Assembly: GCF_016805305.1 (NCBI RefSeq)
Contig: NZ_JAERQN010000001.1
Span: forward strand, 186,001 to 250,000
Direction of reading: 5' to 3'
Length of the DNA stretch: 64,000 nucleotides
From: Falsiroseomonas ponticola
GTDB lineage: Bacteria > Pseudomonadota > Alphaproteobacteria > Acetobacterales > Acetobacteraceae
The notes below the pieces were generated by a model. The model worked only from the letters and a program-made list of their open reading frames with translations. It was not told the DNA's origin and did no database searches. How positions within the stretch are numbered: the first letter of the stretch is position 1; each line of letters begins with the position of its first letter. The position numbers and the translations under genes are program-made. Shown here in pieces: positions 8,479 to 16,733 of this stretch.

Positions 8479-9468
8479 CTAGGCCCGGCGGAAGCGCTTC
8501 GCCAGCGGGGCCAGCACGCGTTCCACCAGCGGGATCAGCGCGAACCCCGCCACCAGCCCGACCACGCCGGCGAAGGCCGCGCCCGCCAGCCAGCCCAGCG
8601 CGCCACCCACCCCCGGCACCGCCCCCGCCGCGGCGGAGAGGTCGTGGGAGAGATGCCCCGGCCCCGCCACGCCGAATTCCTCCAGCCCATGGATCAGGAT
8701 GCCGCCGCCGACCCAGACCATGGCCGCGGTGCCGACGATGCTGAGCAGCTTCAGGAAGGGCGGCATGCCCTTCACCAGGCCGCGCCCCAGCGCGCGCGCC
8801 GCCGGCCGCAGACCGGCGGGCAGCCGCATCGCGATGCCTTCCTCCCGCGCCAGCGCCACGCCGGCATCGTCCGCCTTCACGATCAGCGCGACGGCGCCAT
8901 AGACGACGACGGTGATGCCGATGCCGACCACGGCCAGGATCGCCGCCTGCGCCAGGAAGCCGCTTTCCGGGATGGAGGAGAGCGCGATGGCCATGATCTC
9001 GGCCGAGAGGATGAAGTCCGTCTGGATGGCGCCGGCGACGCGCGCCTCCTCCAGCGCCGCCGGGTCGGCCGGCGCGGCGCCGACCGCTTCCTCATGCGCA
9101 TGGGCGGCATGGGGGCGGATGGCTTCCAGCACCTTCTCCGCCCCCTCGTAGCAGAGGAAGGCGCCGCCCAGCATCAGCAGCGGCGTGATGGCCCAGGGCG
9201 CCAGCAGGCTGAGCGCCAGCGCCGCCGGCAGCAGGATCAGCAGCTTGTTCTTCAGCGACCCGATGGCGATGCGCCGGACGATCGGCAATTCGCGGCTGGC
9301 CGCGAAGCCCACGACGTAGCGCGGCGTCACCGCCGCGTCGTCGATGACGACGCCCGCCGCCTTGGCCCCCGCCTTGCCCGCCTGGAAGGCGACATCGTCC
9401 AGGCTGGCGGCGGCGACCTTCGCCAGCGCCACCACATCATCCAGCAGCGCGATCAGGCCCGTGCTCAC
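8479..9468 (-). CDS. DUF808 family inner-membrane protein (YedI-like)
   Basis: 329 residues starting with GTG at 9468. It matches the DUF808 family (E. coli YedI): LIALLDDVVALAKVAAASLDDVA at the N-terminus, KLLILLPAALALSLLAPWAITPLLMLGG as membrane helices around residues 73-100, and FLCYEGAEKVLE directly after. Several further helices follow up to the C-terminus. The biochemical role of this family is not known. It is divergent from the racemase-like gene at 9573. Confidence 0.88.
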   Translation of the reverse strand: MSTGLIALLDDVVALAKVAAASLDDVAFQAGKAGAKAAGVVIDDAAVTPRYVVGFAASRELPIVRRIAIGSLKNKLLILLPAALALSLLAPWAITPLLMLGGAFLCYEGAEKVLEAIRPHAAHAHEEAVGAAPADPAALEEARVAGAIQTDFILSAEIMAIALSSIPESGFLAQAAILAVVGIGITVVVYGAVALIVKADDAGVALAREEGIAMRLPAGLRPAARALGRGLVKGMPPFLKLLSIVGTAAMVWVGGGILIHGLEEFGVAGPGHLSHDLSAAAGAVPGVGGALGWLAGAAFAGVVGLVAGFALIPLVERVLAPLAKRFRRA

Positions 9469-9572
9469 GGCATCTCCGGCGGCGTCGTTTCGCCTGCCCT
9501 GCCGTGGCCGGCGCCGCGCGTCAATGAAAAGCCGCGTTTGCGGACCTCACATCCAAGGCTAGGTTGCCGGGC

Positions 9573-10295
9573 ATGACCCACCGAATCCGCCTCGGCATGC
9601 TCACCCCCTCCTCCAACACGGTGCTGGAGCCCGTGACCCAGGCGATGGTCGCGGGGCTGCCGGAGGTCTCGGTCCATTTCGGCCGCTTCAAGGTGACGGA
9701 GATCGCGCTCAGCCCCTCCGCCCTCGCCCAGTTCGACGACAGCGCCATCCTGGCGGCGGCGGAGCTGCTGGCCCATGCGAAGGTGGACTGCATCACCTGG
9801 AACGGCACCTCCGCCACCTGGCTCGGCTTCGAGACGGATCAGCGCCTCTGCGAGCGCATCACCGCCGCCACGGGCATCCGCGCCACCACCTCCATCCTCG
9901 CGATGAACGAGGCGCTGGACCGGCTGGGTGCGAAGAGCCTCGGCTACGTCACGCCCTATACCGACGACGTGCAGGCGAAGATCGTCGCGCAGTATGCGCG
10001 CCACGGCCTGGCCTGCCGGGGCGATGCCCATGCCGGCATCCGCGACAACTTCGCCTTCGCGGAGGTCACGGAAGACCAGCTGCGCGCGATGACCCGCGCC
10101 GTGGCGGCGGAGCGCCCGGACGCCATCGCGGTGGTCTGCACCAACCTCCGCGCCGGCCCGCTGGTGGCGGAACTGGAAGCGGAGCTCGGCATCCCCATCC
10201 TCGACAGTATCGCGACCGCGGTGTGGAAGAGCCTCTCGGTCGCGGGCCTCGACCCCGCCCGCGTCCAGGGCTGGGGCCGGCTGTTCAGCCTGTGA
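9573..10295 (+). CDS. Maleate isomerase/arylmalonate decarboxylase-like protein (Gly/Cys type)
   Basis: 240 residues from ATG 9573; a TTG three codons earlier is possible but less likely. The fold is that of the Asp/Glu racemase superfamily, opening with RLGMLTPSSNTVLEP. At the first catalytic position there is no cysteine but WNGTS (G78-T79-S80); the second has VVCTNLRAG (C189). This Gly/Cys arrangement is the one described for bacterial arylmalonate decarboxylase (Gly74/Cys188) rather than the two-Cys maleate isomerase. It is followed by another superfamily member overlapping at TGTGA. Substrate unknown; a malonate-type decarboxylase or a related lyase is plausible. Confidence 0.82.
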   Translation: MTHRIRLGMLTPSSNTVLEPVTQAMVAGLPEVSVHFGRFKVTEIALSPSALAQFDDSAILAAAELLAHAKVDCITWNGTSATWLGFETDQRLCERITAATGIRATTSILAMNEALDRLGAKSLGYVTPYTDDVQAKIVAQYARHGLACRGDAHAGIRDNFAFAEVTEDQLRAMTRAVAAERPDAIAVVCTNLRAGPLVAELEAELGIPILDSIATAVWKSLSVAGLDPARVQGWGRLFSL

Positions 10296-10945
10296 CGCGC
10301 CTGCTACTGGTCAACCCCAACACCAACACCCGCACCACGGCGGTGATGGCGGCGATCGCGCAGCGCGCGGCGCCGGAAGGCGTGGTGGTGGAGGGCGCGA
10401 CGGTCGCGACCGGCGCGCCGCTGCTGGACGATCCGGCAAAGCTGGCGGAGGGCGCCCAGGCCGTGCAGGCGCTGCTCGGCGCGACCGACCTCTCCCCCTT
10501 TGCCGGCGTCATCGTCGCCGCCTTCGGCGATCCCGGCTTGGCCGAAAGCCGCGCCGCCGCCCCCGTGCCGCTCACCGGCATCGCGGAGGCCGCGATGGCG
10601 GAAGCCGCGGCGGCCGGCCGCTTCGTCATCGTCACGACGACGGGCCTGTTGAAGCCCGCCATCGATGCCCGCGTGGCGCAGTACGGCCATGCCGCGCGCC
10701 ATGCCGGCACCTTCCTGACGGAGGGCCCCGCCGCCGCGCTGATGGCGGAGCCCGCCCGGCTGGAGGCCGCGCTGGAAGCCACCGCCCGCGCCGCGCTGGC
10801 CGAAACCGGCGCCGACGCCATGATCATCGGCGGCGGCCCGCTGGCCGCGGTGGCGGAAGCGCTCCGCCCACGCTTCGCCGTCCCGATCATCGAGCCCGTG
10901 CCCGCCGCGGTACGGCTGGCCGTCCGAAGGGCCGCACCACGCTGA
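10292..10945 (+). CDS. Asp/Glu/hydantoin racemase family protein lacking both catalytic cysteines
   Basis: 217 residues, start GTG 10292 overlapping the preceding stop as GTGA and followed directly by the family N-terminus TRLLLVNPNTNTRTT. The first active-site motif, usually ACFGDPG, reads AAFGDPG (A77 in place of Cys), and the second, usually LGCAGM, reads IIGGGPL (G181 in place of Cys). The whole protein has no cysteine at all. A normal two-base racemase or epimerase mechanism therefore cannot operate. It is co-translated with the Gly/Cys-type protein upstream, which may be its functional partner. Confidence 0.85.
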   Translation: MTRLLLVNPNTNTRTTAVMAAIAQRAAPEGVVVEGATVATGAPLLDDPAKLAEGAQAVQALLGATDLSPFAGVIVAAFGDPGLAESRAAAPVPLTGIAEAAMAEAAAAGRFVIVTTTGLLKPAIDARVAQYGHAARHAGTFLTEGPAAALMAEPARLEAALEATARAALAETGADAMIIGGGPLAAVAEALRPRFAVPIIEPVPAAVRLAVRRAAPR

Positions 10946-10993
10946 GACGGGCGATTCAGGCTTTTCGGCGAAGCCGCCTCAAGCCATCGCACG

Positions 10994-11965
10994 TCACTCC
11001 GGCTTGATGTTCCCGGCCTCCACCACCCGCTTCCAGCGCGCGATCTCGCCCGCCTGGAAGGTGGCGAATTCCTCCGGCGTGTCGCCGCCGATATCGAAGC
11101 CGGCCTCGACCAGGCGCTGTGCGGTCGCGGGCACGCGCAGCGCGCCCATGAAGCTGTCCCGCACCCGCTCCACCAGCGCGGGCGGCATGCCGGGCGGCCC
11201 GCCCAGCGCCTGCCAGGAATAGACGACGAAGTCGCGCAGCCCCGCCTCCTGCCCCGTCGGCACATCCGGCAGCACGGGCGTGCGCTGGGATGCCGTGACC
11301 ATCAGCGCCTTCAGCCGCCCGGACTGGATGTGGGGGATGACGGCGCCGAGGTTCTGGAAGGAGATATGCGTGGTCCCCGCCATCAGGCTCGTCATGGCCG
11401 GCCCGCCCCCGGTGTAGGGGATATGCGCCATCTCCGTGCCCGTGGCCTGCTTGAACATCTCCGCCGTCAGGTGGTCCGAGGAGCCGACGCCGGAGGAGGG
11501 GTAGCTGGCCGTGGCCGCGTTCCGCTTCATCCAGTCGATGAGGCCCGCGAAATCCTGCATCGGCACCGCCTGCGGGTTCACCACCAGCACGTTCGGCGTG
11601 CGCACCGTGACGGTGATGCGCGTCAGCTGCGTCGTCGGGTCGTAGCCGAGGTTCGGCCGCAGCGCGACGTTGATCGCCCAGGTGCTGATCGGCGCATGCA
11701 TCAGCGTGTAGCCATCCGGCGCCGTGCGGATCACCTGCCGCGCGCCCACTTCCCCGGTCGCCCCCGGCCGGTTCTCGACCACGAAGGGCCGGCCCAGCGT
11801 CTGCTGCATGTGCTGGGCGGCGATGCGGGCGATGAGGTCGGAGGGCCCGCCCGTCGCGAAGGGCACCACGATGGTGACGGCGCGGGACGGCCAATCCTGC
11901 TGCGCGAGCGCGGGCCGGATGAAGGCGGGCGCCGCGAGGGCGCCCATCAGCGTACGGCGATACAT
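10994..11965 (-). CDS. Tripartite tricarboxylate transporter receptor, Bug family
   Basis: 323 residues from ATG 11965, preceded by a good RBS (GGGAGGAAC, 6-7 bases away). The signal peptide ends at ALAQ; the mature start QDWPSRAVTIVVPFATGGPSD is the typical Bug opening, and VVENRPGATGEVG and IPYTGGGPAM are the family ligand-loop motifs. Bug proteins bind carboxylates in the periplasm. No TctA/TctB permease genes are in the window. The RraA-like gene lies upstream on the same strand with two hairpins between them. Confidence 0.93.
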   Translation of the reverse strand: MYRRTLMGALAAPAFIRPALAQQDWPSRAVTIVVPFATGGPSDLIARIAAQHMQQTLGRPFVVENRPGATGEVGARQVIRTAPDGYTLMHAPISTWAINVALRPNLGYDPTTQLTRITVTVRTPNVLVVNPQAVPMQDFAGLIDWMKRNAATASYPSSGVGSSDHLTAEMFKQATGTEMAHIPYTGGGPAMTSLMAGTTHISFQNLGAVIPHIQSGRLKALMVTASQRTPVLPDVPTGQEAGLRDFVVYSWQALGGPPGMPPALVERVRDSFMGALRVPATAQRLVEAGFDIGGDTPEEFATFQAGEIARWKRVVEAGNIKPE

Positions 11966-12007
11966 CGTTCTTGTTCCTCCCTGTGATTGATCGCTTCTCA
12001 CGACGGT

Positions 12008-12028
12008 CCAGGCCCGTCTCGGGCCTGG
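12008..12028 (-). terminator. Perfect hairpin between RraA-like and Bug genes
   Basis: CCAGGCCCG, loop TCT, CGGGCCTGG: 9-bp arms without mismatch and a 3-base loop. No run of T follows on either strand, so it may be a transcript-processing or attenuating structure rather than a classical intrinsic terminator. Confidence 0.5.
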
Positions 12029-12038
12029 CGGATGGGGT

Positions 12039-12063
12039 GTGGGGAAGGCAGCGCCTTCCCCAC
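12039..12063 (-). terminator. Perfect hairpin just after the RraA-like gene
   Basis: GTGGGGAAGGC, loop AGC, GCCTTCCCCAC: 11-bp arms without mismatch, beginning 5 bases after the stop codon of the gene at 12069-12785. It is the first of two tandem hairpins before the Bug gene. No T-run follows. Confidence 0.55.
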
Positions 12064-12068
12064 GGACC

Positions 12069-12785
12069 TCACCGCCCCTTCGCCGCCCGCCACCCCTTGA
12101 ACTCCTCCAGATTCGCCGGATTGGTCGCGGGGTACAGCCCCACGATCGTCCGCCCCTCCGCCACCTTCTCCGCCACGAAATCCTCATAGGCCGTCATCTC
12201 GGTCGCCTCGGTCGCGATCTCGTCCGCCAGATGGGCGGGGATGACGATGACGCCGTCGCAATCCCCCACCAGCACGTCCCCCGGGAAGACCGGCGCATCG
12301 CCGCAGCCGATCGGCACGTTGATGTCGATGGCGTGGTTCAGCGTCAGGTTGGTGGGGGCGGAGGGCCTGGTGTGGAAGGCCGGGATGCCGAGTGCCGCGA
12401 TCTCCGCGCTGTCCCGGAAGCCGCCATCCGTCACCACCCCCGCCACGCCGCGCGCCTTCAGGCGGCCGACCAGGATGGCGCCGGCGGAGGCCGCGCGCGC
12501 GTCCTTCCGGCTGTCGAAGACCAGCACATGGCCCGGCGGGCAGGCCTCGATCGCCTTGCGCTGCGGGTGGTTCGGGTCACGGAAGGCTTCCAGCGTGTTC
12601 AGGTCCTCCCGCGCCGGGATGTAGCGGACGGTGAAGGCCTCCCCCACCATGCTCTCCGTCGGCGTGTGCAGCGGCAGCGGGCCCTGGATCATCTGCGTGC
12701 GGAAGCCGCGCTTGAACAGGGCGGTCGCCAGGGTGGCGGTGCTCACCTTCCGCAGTCTGTCACGGGTCTCGGGGCTCAGGGCCAT
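12069..12785 (-). CDS. RraA-like / 4-hydroxy-4-methyl-2-oxoglutarate aldolase family protein
   Basis: 238 residues. The RraA/HMG-aldolase fold is visible from STATLATALFKRG at the start, GHVLVFDSRKDARAASAGAILVGRLKARGVAGVVTDGGFRDS (about 85-126) containing the conserved G-x-L and R-D residues of the metal site, and VFPGDVLVGDCDGVIVIP near 165-182. Family members cleave 4-carboxy-4-hydroxy-2-oxoadipate or decarboxylate oxaloacetate with Mg2+. It precedes a Bug receptor on the same strand, suggesting uptake and cleavage of a tricarboxylate-like acid. The regulator-of-RNase role of E. coli RraA is less likely at this length and place. Confidence 0.87.
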   Translation of the reverse strand: MALSPETRDRLRKVSTATLATALFKRGFRTQMIQGPLPLHTPTESMVGEAFTVRYIPAREDLNTLEAFRDPNHPQRKAIEACPPGHVLVFDSRKDARAASAGAILVGRLKARGVAGVVTDGGFRDSAEIAALGIPAFHTRPSAPTNLTLNHAIDINVPIGCGDAPVFPGDVLVGDCDGVIVIPAHLADEIATEATEMTAYEDFVAEKVAEGRTIVGLYPATNPANLEEFKGWRAAKGR

Positions 12786-12937
12786 GATGCGTTCCTCAAC
12801 GGGGCTTCGTTGCCCCTTTCATGCACATGGTCGGGCCGGATCGTGAACCCCGTCCAGCCCCGGCGGACCTCCTGGCCCTTCCCGCCGCGCCCGTGATGCG
12901 GGACACTCGCCCCCGATCCCAGCGCGAGACCCCTCCC

Positions 12938-13729
12938 ATGAACATGGCCTCCCCTTTTCCTCCCCTTGGCCCCATCCCCGCCGGCATCAGCGAGGAGGAA
13001 TGGAAGATCCGCTGCGACCTGGCCGCGCTCTACCGGCTGGTCGCGCATCACCGCATGACGGACCTGATCTACACCCATATCAGCGCCCGCATCCCGGGGC
13101 CGGAGCACCATTTCCTCATCAACAGCTACGGCGTGATGTTCCACGAGATGCGCGCCAGCGACCTGGTGAAGATCGACGTGGACGGCAACATCCTGGAACC
13201 GGAGGGCCGCAGCGGCCTGCATGTGAACGCCGCCGGCTTCACCATCCACTCCGCCATCCACATGGCGCGGGAGGATCTGGTGGCGGTCATCCACACCCAC
13301 ACCGCCGCCGGCATCGCCGTCTCCGCCCAGGAACACGGGCTGCTGCCGATCAGCCAGCACGCGCTGAAATTCTACGGCTGCCTCGCCTATCACGGCTATG
13401 AGGGCATCGCGCTCGACCTCGATGAGCGTGATCGCCTCGTCGCCGATCTCGGCCCGCACAAGGCGATGATCCTGCGCAACCACGGCCTGCTGGTCGGCGG
13501 CACCTCCATCCCCGATGCCTGGAACCAGATCTACTACCTGGAGCGCGCCTGCCAGGCGCAGGTCGCCGCGCTGGCCGGCGGCGCCAAGCTGGTGCTGCCG
13601 CCGGAGGAAGTGCGCCTCAAGACCGCGCAGCAATTCGCGCCGAAGGACCCGCCGAGCCCGCACATCAACCTGGCCTGGGAAGCCTCGCTCCGCCTGATCG
13701 AGAAGGACCCGGTCAGCTACCGGAGCTGA
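12938..13729 (+). CDS. Class II aldolase/adducin family protein
   Basis: 263 residues from ATG 12938. The segment CDLAALYRLVAHHRMTDLIYTHISARIPG is typical of this family; zinc ligands are seen in VIHTHTAAG (about residue 120) and ILRNHGLLVGG (about 180). It is divergent from the RraA-like gene and is followed by the flavin monooxygenase gene 5 bases after its stop, so these two form an operon. An upstream in-frame extension exists but the ATG chosen fits the family start. Reaction not determined. Confidence 0.9.
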   Translation: MNMASPFPPLGPIPAGISEEEWKIRCDLAALYRLVAHHRMTDLIYTHISARIPGPEHHFLINSYGVMFHEMRASDLVKIDVDGNILEPEGRSGLHVNAAGFTIHSAIHMAREDLVAVIHTHTAAGIAVSAQEHGLLPISQHALKFYGCLAYHGYEGIALDLDERDRLVADLGPHKAMILRNHGLLVGGTSIPDAWNQIYYLERACQAQVAALAGGAKLVLPPEEVRLKTAQQFAPKDPPSPHINLAWEASLRLIEKDPVSYRS

Positions 13730-13734
13730 ACGCC

Positions 13735-15084
13735 GTGACGCAACGTCGCCAGATGCGCCTCAACGCCTTCGACATGGCGACGCCGGGCCATATCCAGCAG
13801 GGCATGTGGACCCACCCGCGCGACGGCAGCACGGGCTACAACAGCCTCGCCCATTGGATGGAGCTGGCGCGGCTGCTGGAACGCGGCCTCTTCGATGGCC
13901 TCTTCCTGGCCGATGTGCTCGGCATCTACGATGTGCTGGGCGGCAGCGCCGATGCGGCGCTGCGCGGCGGCGTGCAGGTGCCCTTGATCGATCCCGTCGT
14001 CACCATCCCCGCCATGGCGGCGGTGACGACGCATCTCGGCTTCGGCGTCACCTGCAACCTGGCCTATGAGGCGCCCTACCTCTTCGCGCGGCGCATGTCC
14101 TCGCTGGACCACCTGACGGGCGGGCGCATCGGCTGGAACATCGTCACCGGCTACCTCGACAGCGCCGCCCGCGCGCTGGGCCATGACGCGCAGATGCAGC
14201 ATGACGACCGCTACGATTTGGCCGAGGAATACATGGAGGCGGTCTATGCGCTGTGGGAAGGCAGCTGGGCCGATGATGCGGTGAAGCGCGACAAGGCGGG
14301 CGGCATCTACACCGACCCCGCCCGCGTGCGCCGCATCCGCCACCAGGGCAAGCAGTACCGGCTGGACGCCGTGCATCTCTGCGAACCCTCTCCGCAACGG
14401 ACCCCCGTGCTCTACCAGGCCGGCGCCAGCGACCGTGGCCGCGCCTTCGCGGGGCGCCACGCGGAATGCGTCTTCGTCAACGGCACCAGCCCCGCCATCG
14501 TGGCGCGCCAGGTGGCGGATCTCCGCGCCCGCGCCGCGCCACGCCCCATCCAGGTCTTCGTCGGCGCCACCATCGTGACGGGCCGCACTGAGGCCGAGGC
14601 GCGCGCGCTGCTGGCGGACTACGCGACCCATGCCAATGCGGAGGCGACGCTGGCCCATGCCGCCGCCTCCCTCGGCATCGATTTTTCCCGATATGACATG
14701 GATGAGCCGATCGAGGCCGGCCCCACCCAGGCCATCCAGTCCAACGTCCAGGCGATGAAGCAGGTCGCGGGCCCCGCCTGGACCAAGCGCAAGCTGCTGG
14801 AGCAATCCGTCCTCGGCAGCCGCCAGCCCCCCATCGTGGGCGACCCGCACCAGGTGGCCGATGCGCTGGAGGGGTGGATGCGCGACGCCGATGTGGACGG
14901 CTTCAACCTCTCCCGCACCGTCATGCCGGAATGCCTGGAGGCCTTCATCGACCTGGTCGTGCCCGTGCTGCAGGAACGCGGCCTGTTCAAGACCGGCTAC
15001 GCCCCCGGCACCTACCGGGAGAAGCTGTTCGGCGCCGGCCCGCGCCTGCCGGATACCCACGCGGCCGCCAGCCACCGCTGGTGA
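13735..15084 (+). CDS. FMN-dependent monooxygenase, NtaA/SnaA/DszA family (LLM class)
   Basis: 449 residues with GTG start 13735. The family signature is clear: MRLNAFDM at the start, MWTHPRDGSTGYNSLAHW, LERGLFDGLFLADVLG, a strand VTCNLAYEAPYLFARRMSSLDHLTGGRIGWNIVTG (about 102-140) and VLYQAGASDRGRAFA. These enzymes use reduced FMN from a separate reductase to oxidise nitrilotriacetate, dibenzothiophene sulfone, dimethyl sulfide or similar compounds. No flavin reductase gene is adjacent. The stop is 3 bases from the convergent SH3-domain gene's stop. Confidence 0.93.
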   Translation: MTQRRQMRLNAFDMATPGHIQQGMWTHPRDGSTGYNSLAHWMELARLLERGLFDGLFLADVLGIYDVLGGSADAALRGGVQVPLIDPVVTIPAMAAVTTHLGFGVTCNLAYEAPYLFARRMSSLDHLTGGRIGWNIVTGYLDSAARALGHDAQMQHDDRYDLAEEYMEAVYALWEGSWADDAVKRDKAGGIYTDPARVRRIRHQGKQYRLDAVHLCEPSPQRTPVLYQAGASDRGRAFAGRHAECVFVNGTSPAIVARQVADLRARAAPRPIQVFVGATIVTGRTEAEARALLADYATHANAEATLAHAAASLGIDFSRYDMDEPIEAGPTQAIQSNVQAMKQVAGPAWTKRKLLEQSVLGSRQPPIVGDPHQVADALEGWMRDADVDGFNLSRTVMPECLEAFIDLVVPVLQERGLFKTGYAPGTYREKLFGAGPRLPDTHAAASHRW

Positions 15085-15087
15085 GGC

Positions 15088-15825
15088 TCAGGGAGCCTCC
15101 ACCAGGCTCCCATGCACCCAGCCGCCGCCGGCGCCGTCATCCACCTGCAGCCAGCCGCCTGCCGCGCGGTCCAGCACGGTCAGGCTGGTGCCGCGCGGCG
15201 CCACGCGCAGCACCGCCGCGCCGCCGCCGGGGCCGCTGCGGATATTGCCGGGGCCGCGCAGCACCACCTGCTCGGCGCCGCCCGCGGCGGCCACGGCCGG
15301 GGTATAGGCAGCCGGCATCGCGGGCGGTGGCGCCGCCGCCTCGGGCACGGGCGCGGCCTCCGCCGGCGGCGCGGCGCAAAGCCGCCGCCACGCCTCGCCC
15401 GCCGGCCGGTTGCGCGTCAGGCCGGGGCCATCCTCCAGCACCACGAAGGGCGGCAGGGGGCGCGATGCGCTGGACGCCATGGCGGCATTGCTGCGCGGCG
15501 TCGCCAGCACCCGCGCCACGATGTCGGAAAGCCCGCCGCCCGCCCGGCCCGGCGCGGCGATCCGCGCGCAGACCACCACCTCCTCCCGCGCCCCCGTGCC
15601 GCGATGGGTCTCGAGCCCCAGCAGCTCGTCGGACAGGCCGGCGCGGCGCAGATGCTGGCGCACCGCCTCCACCGCGCTCTGCCCCTCCACCTGGTCATCG
15701 GGGCCGGGTGACGCGGCCGGCGCCGCCACCTCTCGCGACGGTGCCTGGACGGCCAGGGTGGCAGCCAGCGCGCCGGCGCCGAGCGCCAGCAGCAGGGCGA
15801 TGACGGTGATGGGGCGGCCCGGCAT
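15088..15825 (-). CDS. Exported or membrane-anchored SH3-domain protein, function unknown
   Basis: 245 residues. An N-terminal hydrophobic helix (residues 5-25) acts as signal or anchor; residues 40-140 hold a small unassigned domain (VEAVRQHLRRAGLSDELLG); the C-terminal 65 residues form a bacterial SH3 domain (VVLRGPGNIRSGPGG, VAPRGTSLTVLDRAAGGWLQV, GWVHGSLV). Such domains bind peptidoglycan or protein partners in the periplasm. It stands alone, convergent with the monooxygenase gene. Confidence 0.8.
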   Translation of the reverse strand: MPGRPITVIALLLALGAGALAATLAVQAPSREVAAPAASPGPDDQVEGQSAVEAVRQHLRRAGLSDELLGLETHRGTGAREEVVVCARIAAPGRAGGGLSDIVARVLATPRSNAAMASSASRPLPPFVVLEDGPGLTRNRPAGEAWRRLCAAPPAEAAPVPEAAAPPPAMPAAYTPAVAAAGGAEQVVLRGPGNIRSGPGGGAAVLRVAPRGTSLTVLDRAAGGWLQVDDGAGGGWVHGSLVEAP

Positions 15826-15903
15826 GGGGCGAAGCGGTCCTCATGGCAATGAAAGGCGATGCCCCTCAAAGCCCTTCCACCCCTTGCGGTTCCGTGAACG
15901 GCG

Positions 15904-16638
15904 TCACGCCGCGGCGAAAAGACTCCCGCCCGCCCGCGCCGGGCGCTGGCCCAATTGCCGCGCGATGGCCCAGAGCATCGCCTGGTTGCTGCTCACCACG
16001 GGCTTGCCGATCCGCGCCTCCAGCCCCGGCAGCGCGGCGATGGTCGGCAGGTCCGTGCAGCAGATCAGCACGCCATCGGCGCCCGCATGGTCCAGCCCCT
16101 CCAGATGCGCCGCCAGCGCATCCGCGCTGGTGCGGGAGACCACGCGGAAGCGCTCCAGGCTCGTATTCAGCCCGAGCCCGAGCGAGGCCGTCGTCTCGAT
16201 CCCCGCGGCGGCGAGATAGGCGATGACGGCGGCATTCGTCGTGTCGAGATAGGGCGTGAACAGCGCGATGCGCCGCAGATCCAGCGCCCGCAGCGCCGCC
16301 ACGATGGCGCCGCCCACCTCCAGCGCCCCCTTCGCCTGCGCCCCCGCCACCAGGCCGAGCGAGCGTTCGGGGCCGAGCGCCATCGCCGCGCTGGTGCAGC
16401 CCAGCATCACCAGGTCGAGCTGGCAGGCGGAGAGATGGCCGAGCGGCGGCGCCGCATTCTCCGTCAGCTTCGCCGCCAGTTCCTCCCCGGTCAGGCCCAG
16501 CGGCAGCGTCATGCGCGCGGCGTGGAAGCTGGCCTCCGGCAGGCCGGCGCGGTTCATCTCCGCCTCCACCGTCGTGTTGCTGCCGGGCACGAGGAGGCCG
16601 ACGCGAAGCGGGAAGGCGGAAGGGGCGGCGTTCTGCAT
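15904..16638 (-). CDS. Maleate cis-trans isomerase family protein (two-Cys type)
   Basis: 244 residues from ATG 16638; a longer reading to 16674 lacks family similarity. Opening LRVGLLVPGSNTTVEAEMNR is typical. Both catalytic cysteines are present: LGCTSAAMALG (C81) and ICCTDLPTI (C193/C194). It is therefore the canonical member among the four superfamily proteins of this window and could interconvert maleate and fumarate or act on a similar diacid. It stands alone on the minus strand between the SH3-domain gene and the divergent deacetylase operon. Confidence 0.85.
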   Translation of the reverse strand: MQNAAPSAFPLRVGLLVPGSNTTVEAEMNRAGLPEASFHAARMTLPLGLTGEELAAKLTENAAPPLGHLSACQLDLVMLGCTSAAMALGPERSLGLVAGAQAKGALEVGGAIVAALRALDLRRIALFTPYLDTTNAAVIAYLAAAGIETTASLGLGLNTSLERFRVVSRTSADALAAHLEGLDHAGADGVLICCTDLPTIAALPGLEARIGKPVVSSNQAMLWAIARQLGQRPARAGGSLFAAA

Positions 16639-16733
16639 GGGCCGAGCATGGCATGGCATCGCGCGCCACGTCATCCCTATCGCGCCGCCCTTCCCCGTGG
16701 TGAAGTACGGACAACTGCAGGAGAGCCCGCGCG

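Noticed and set aside
9540..9572. Promoter TTGCGG-16-TAGGTT before the racemase-like gene
   Set aside because: The -10 matches consensus at three positions only and would leave almost no leader; not strong enough to list.
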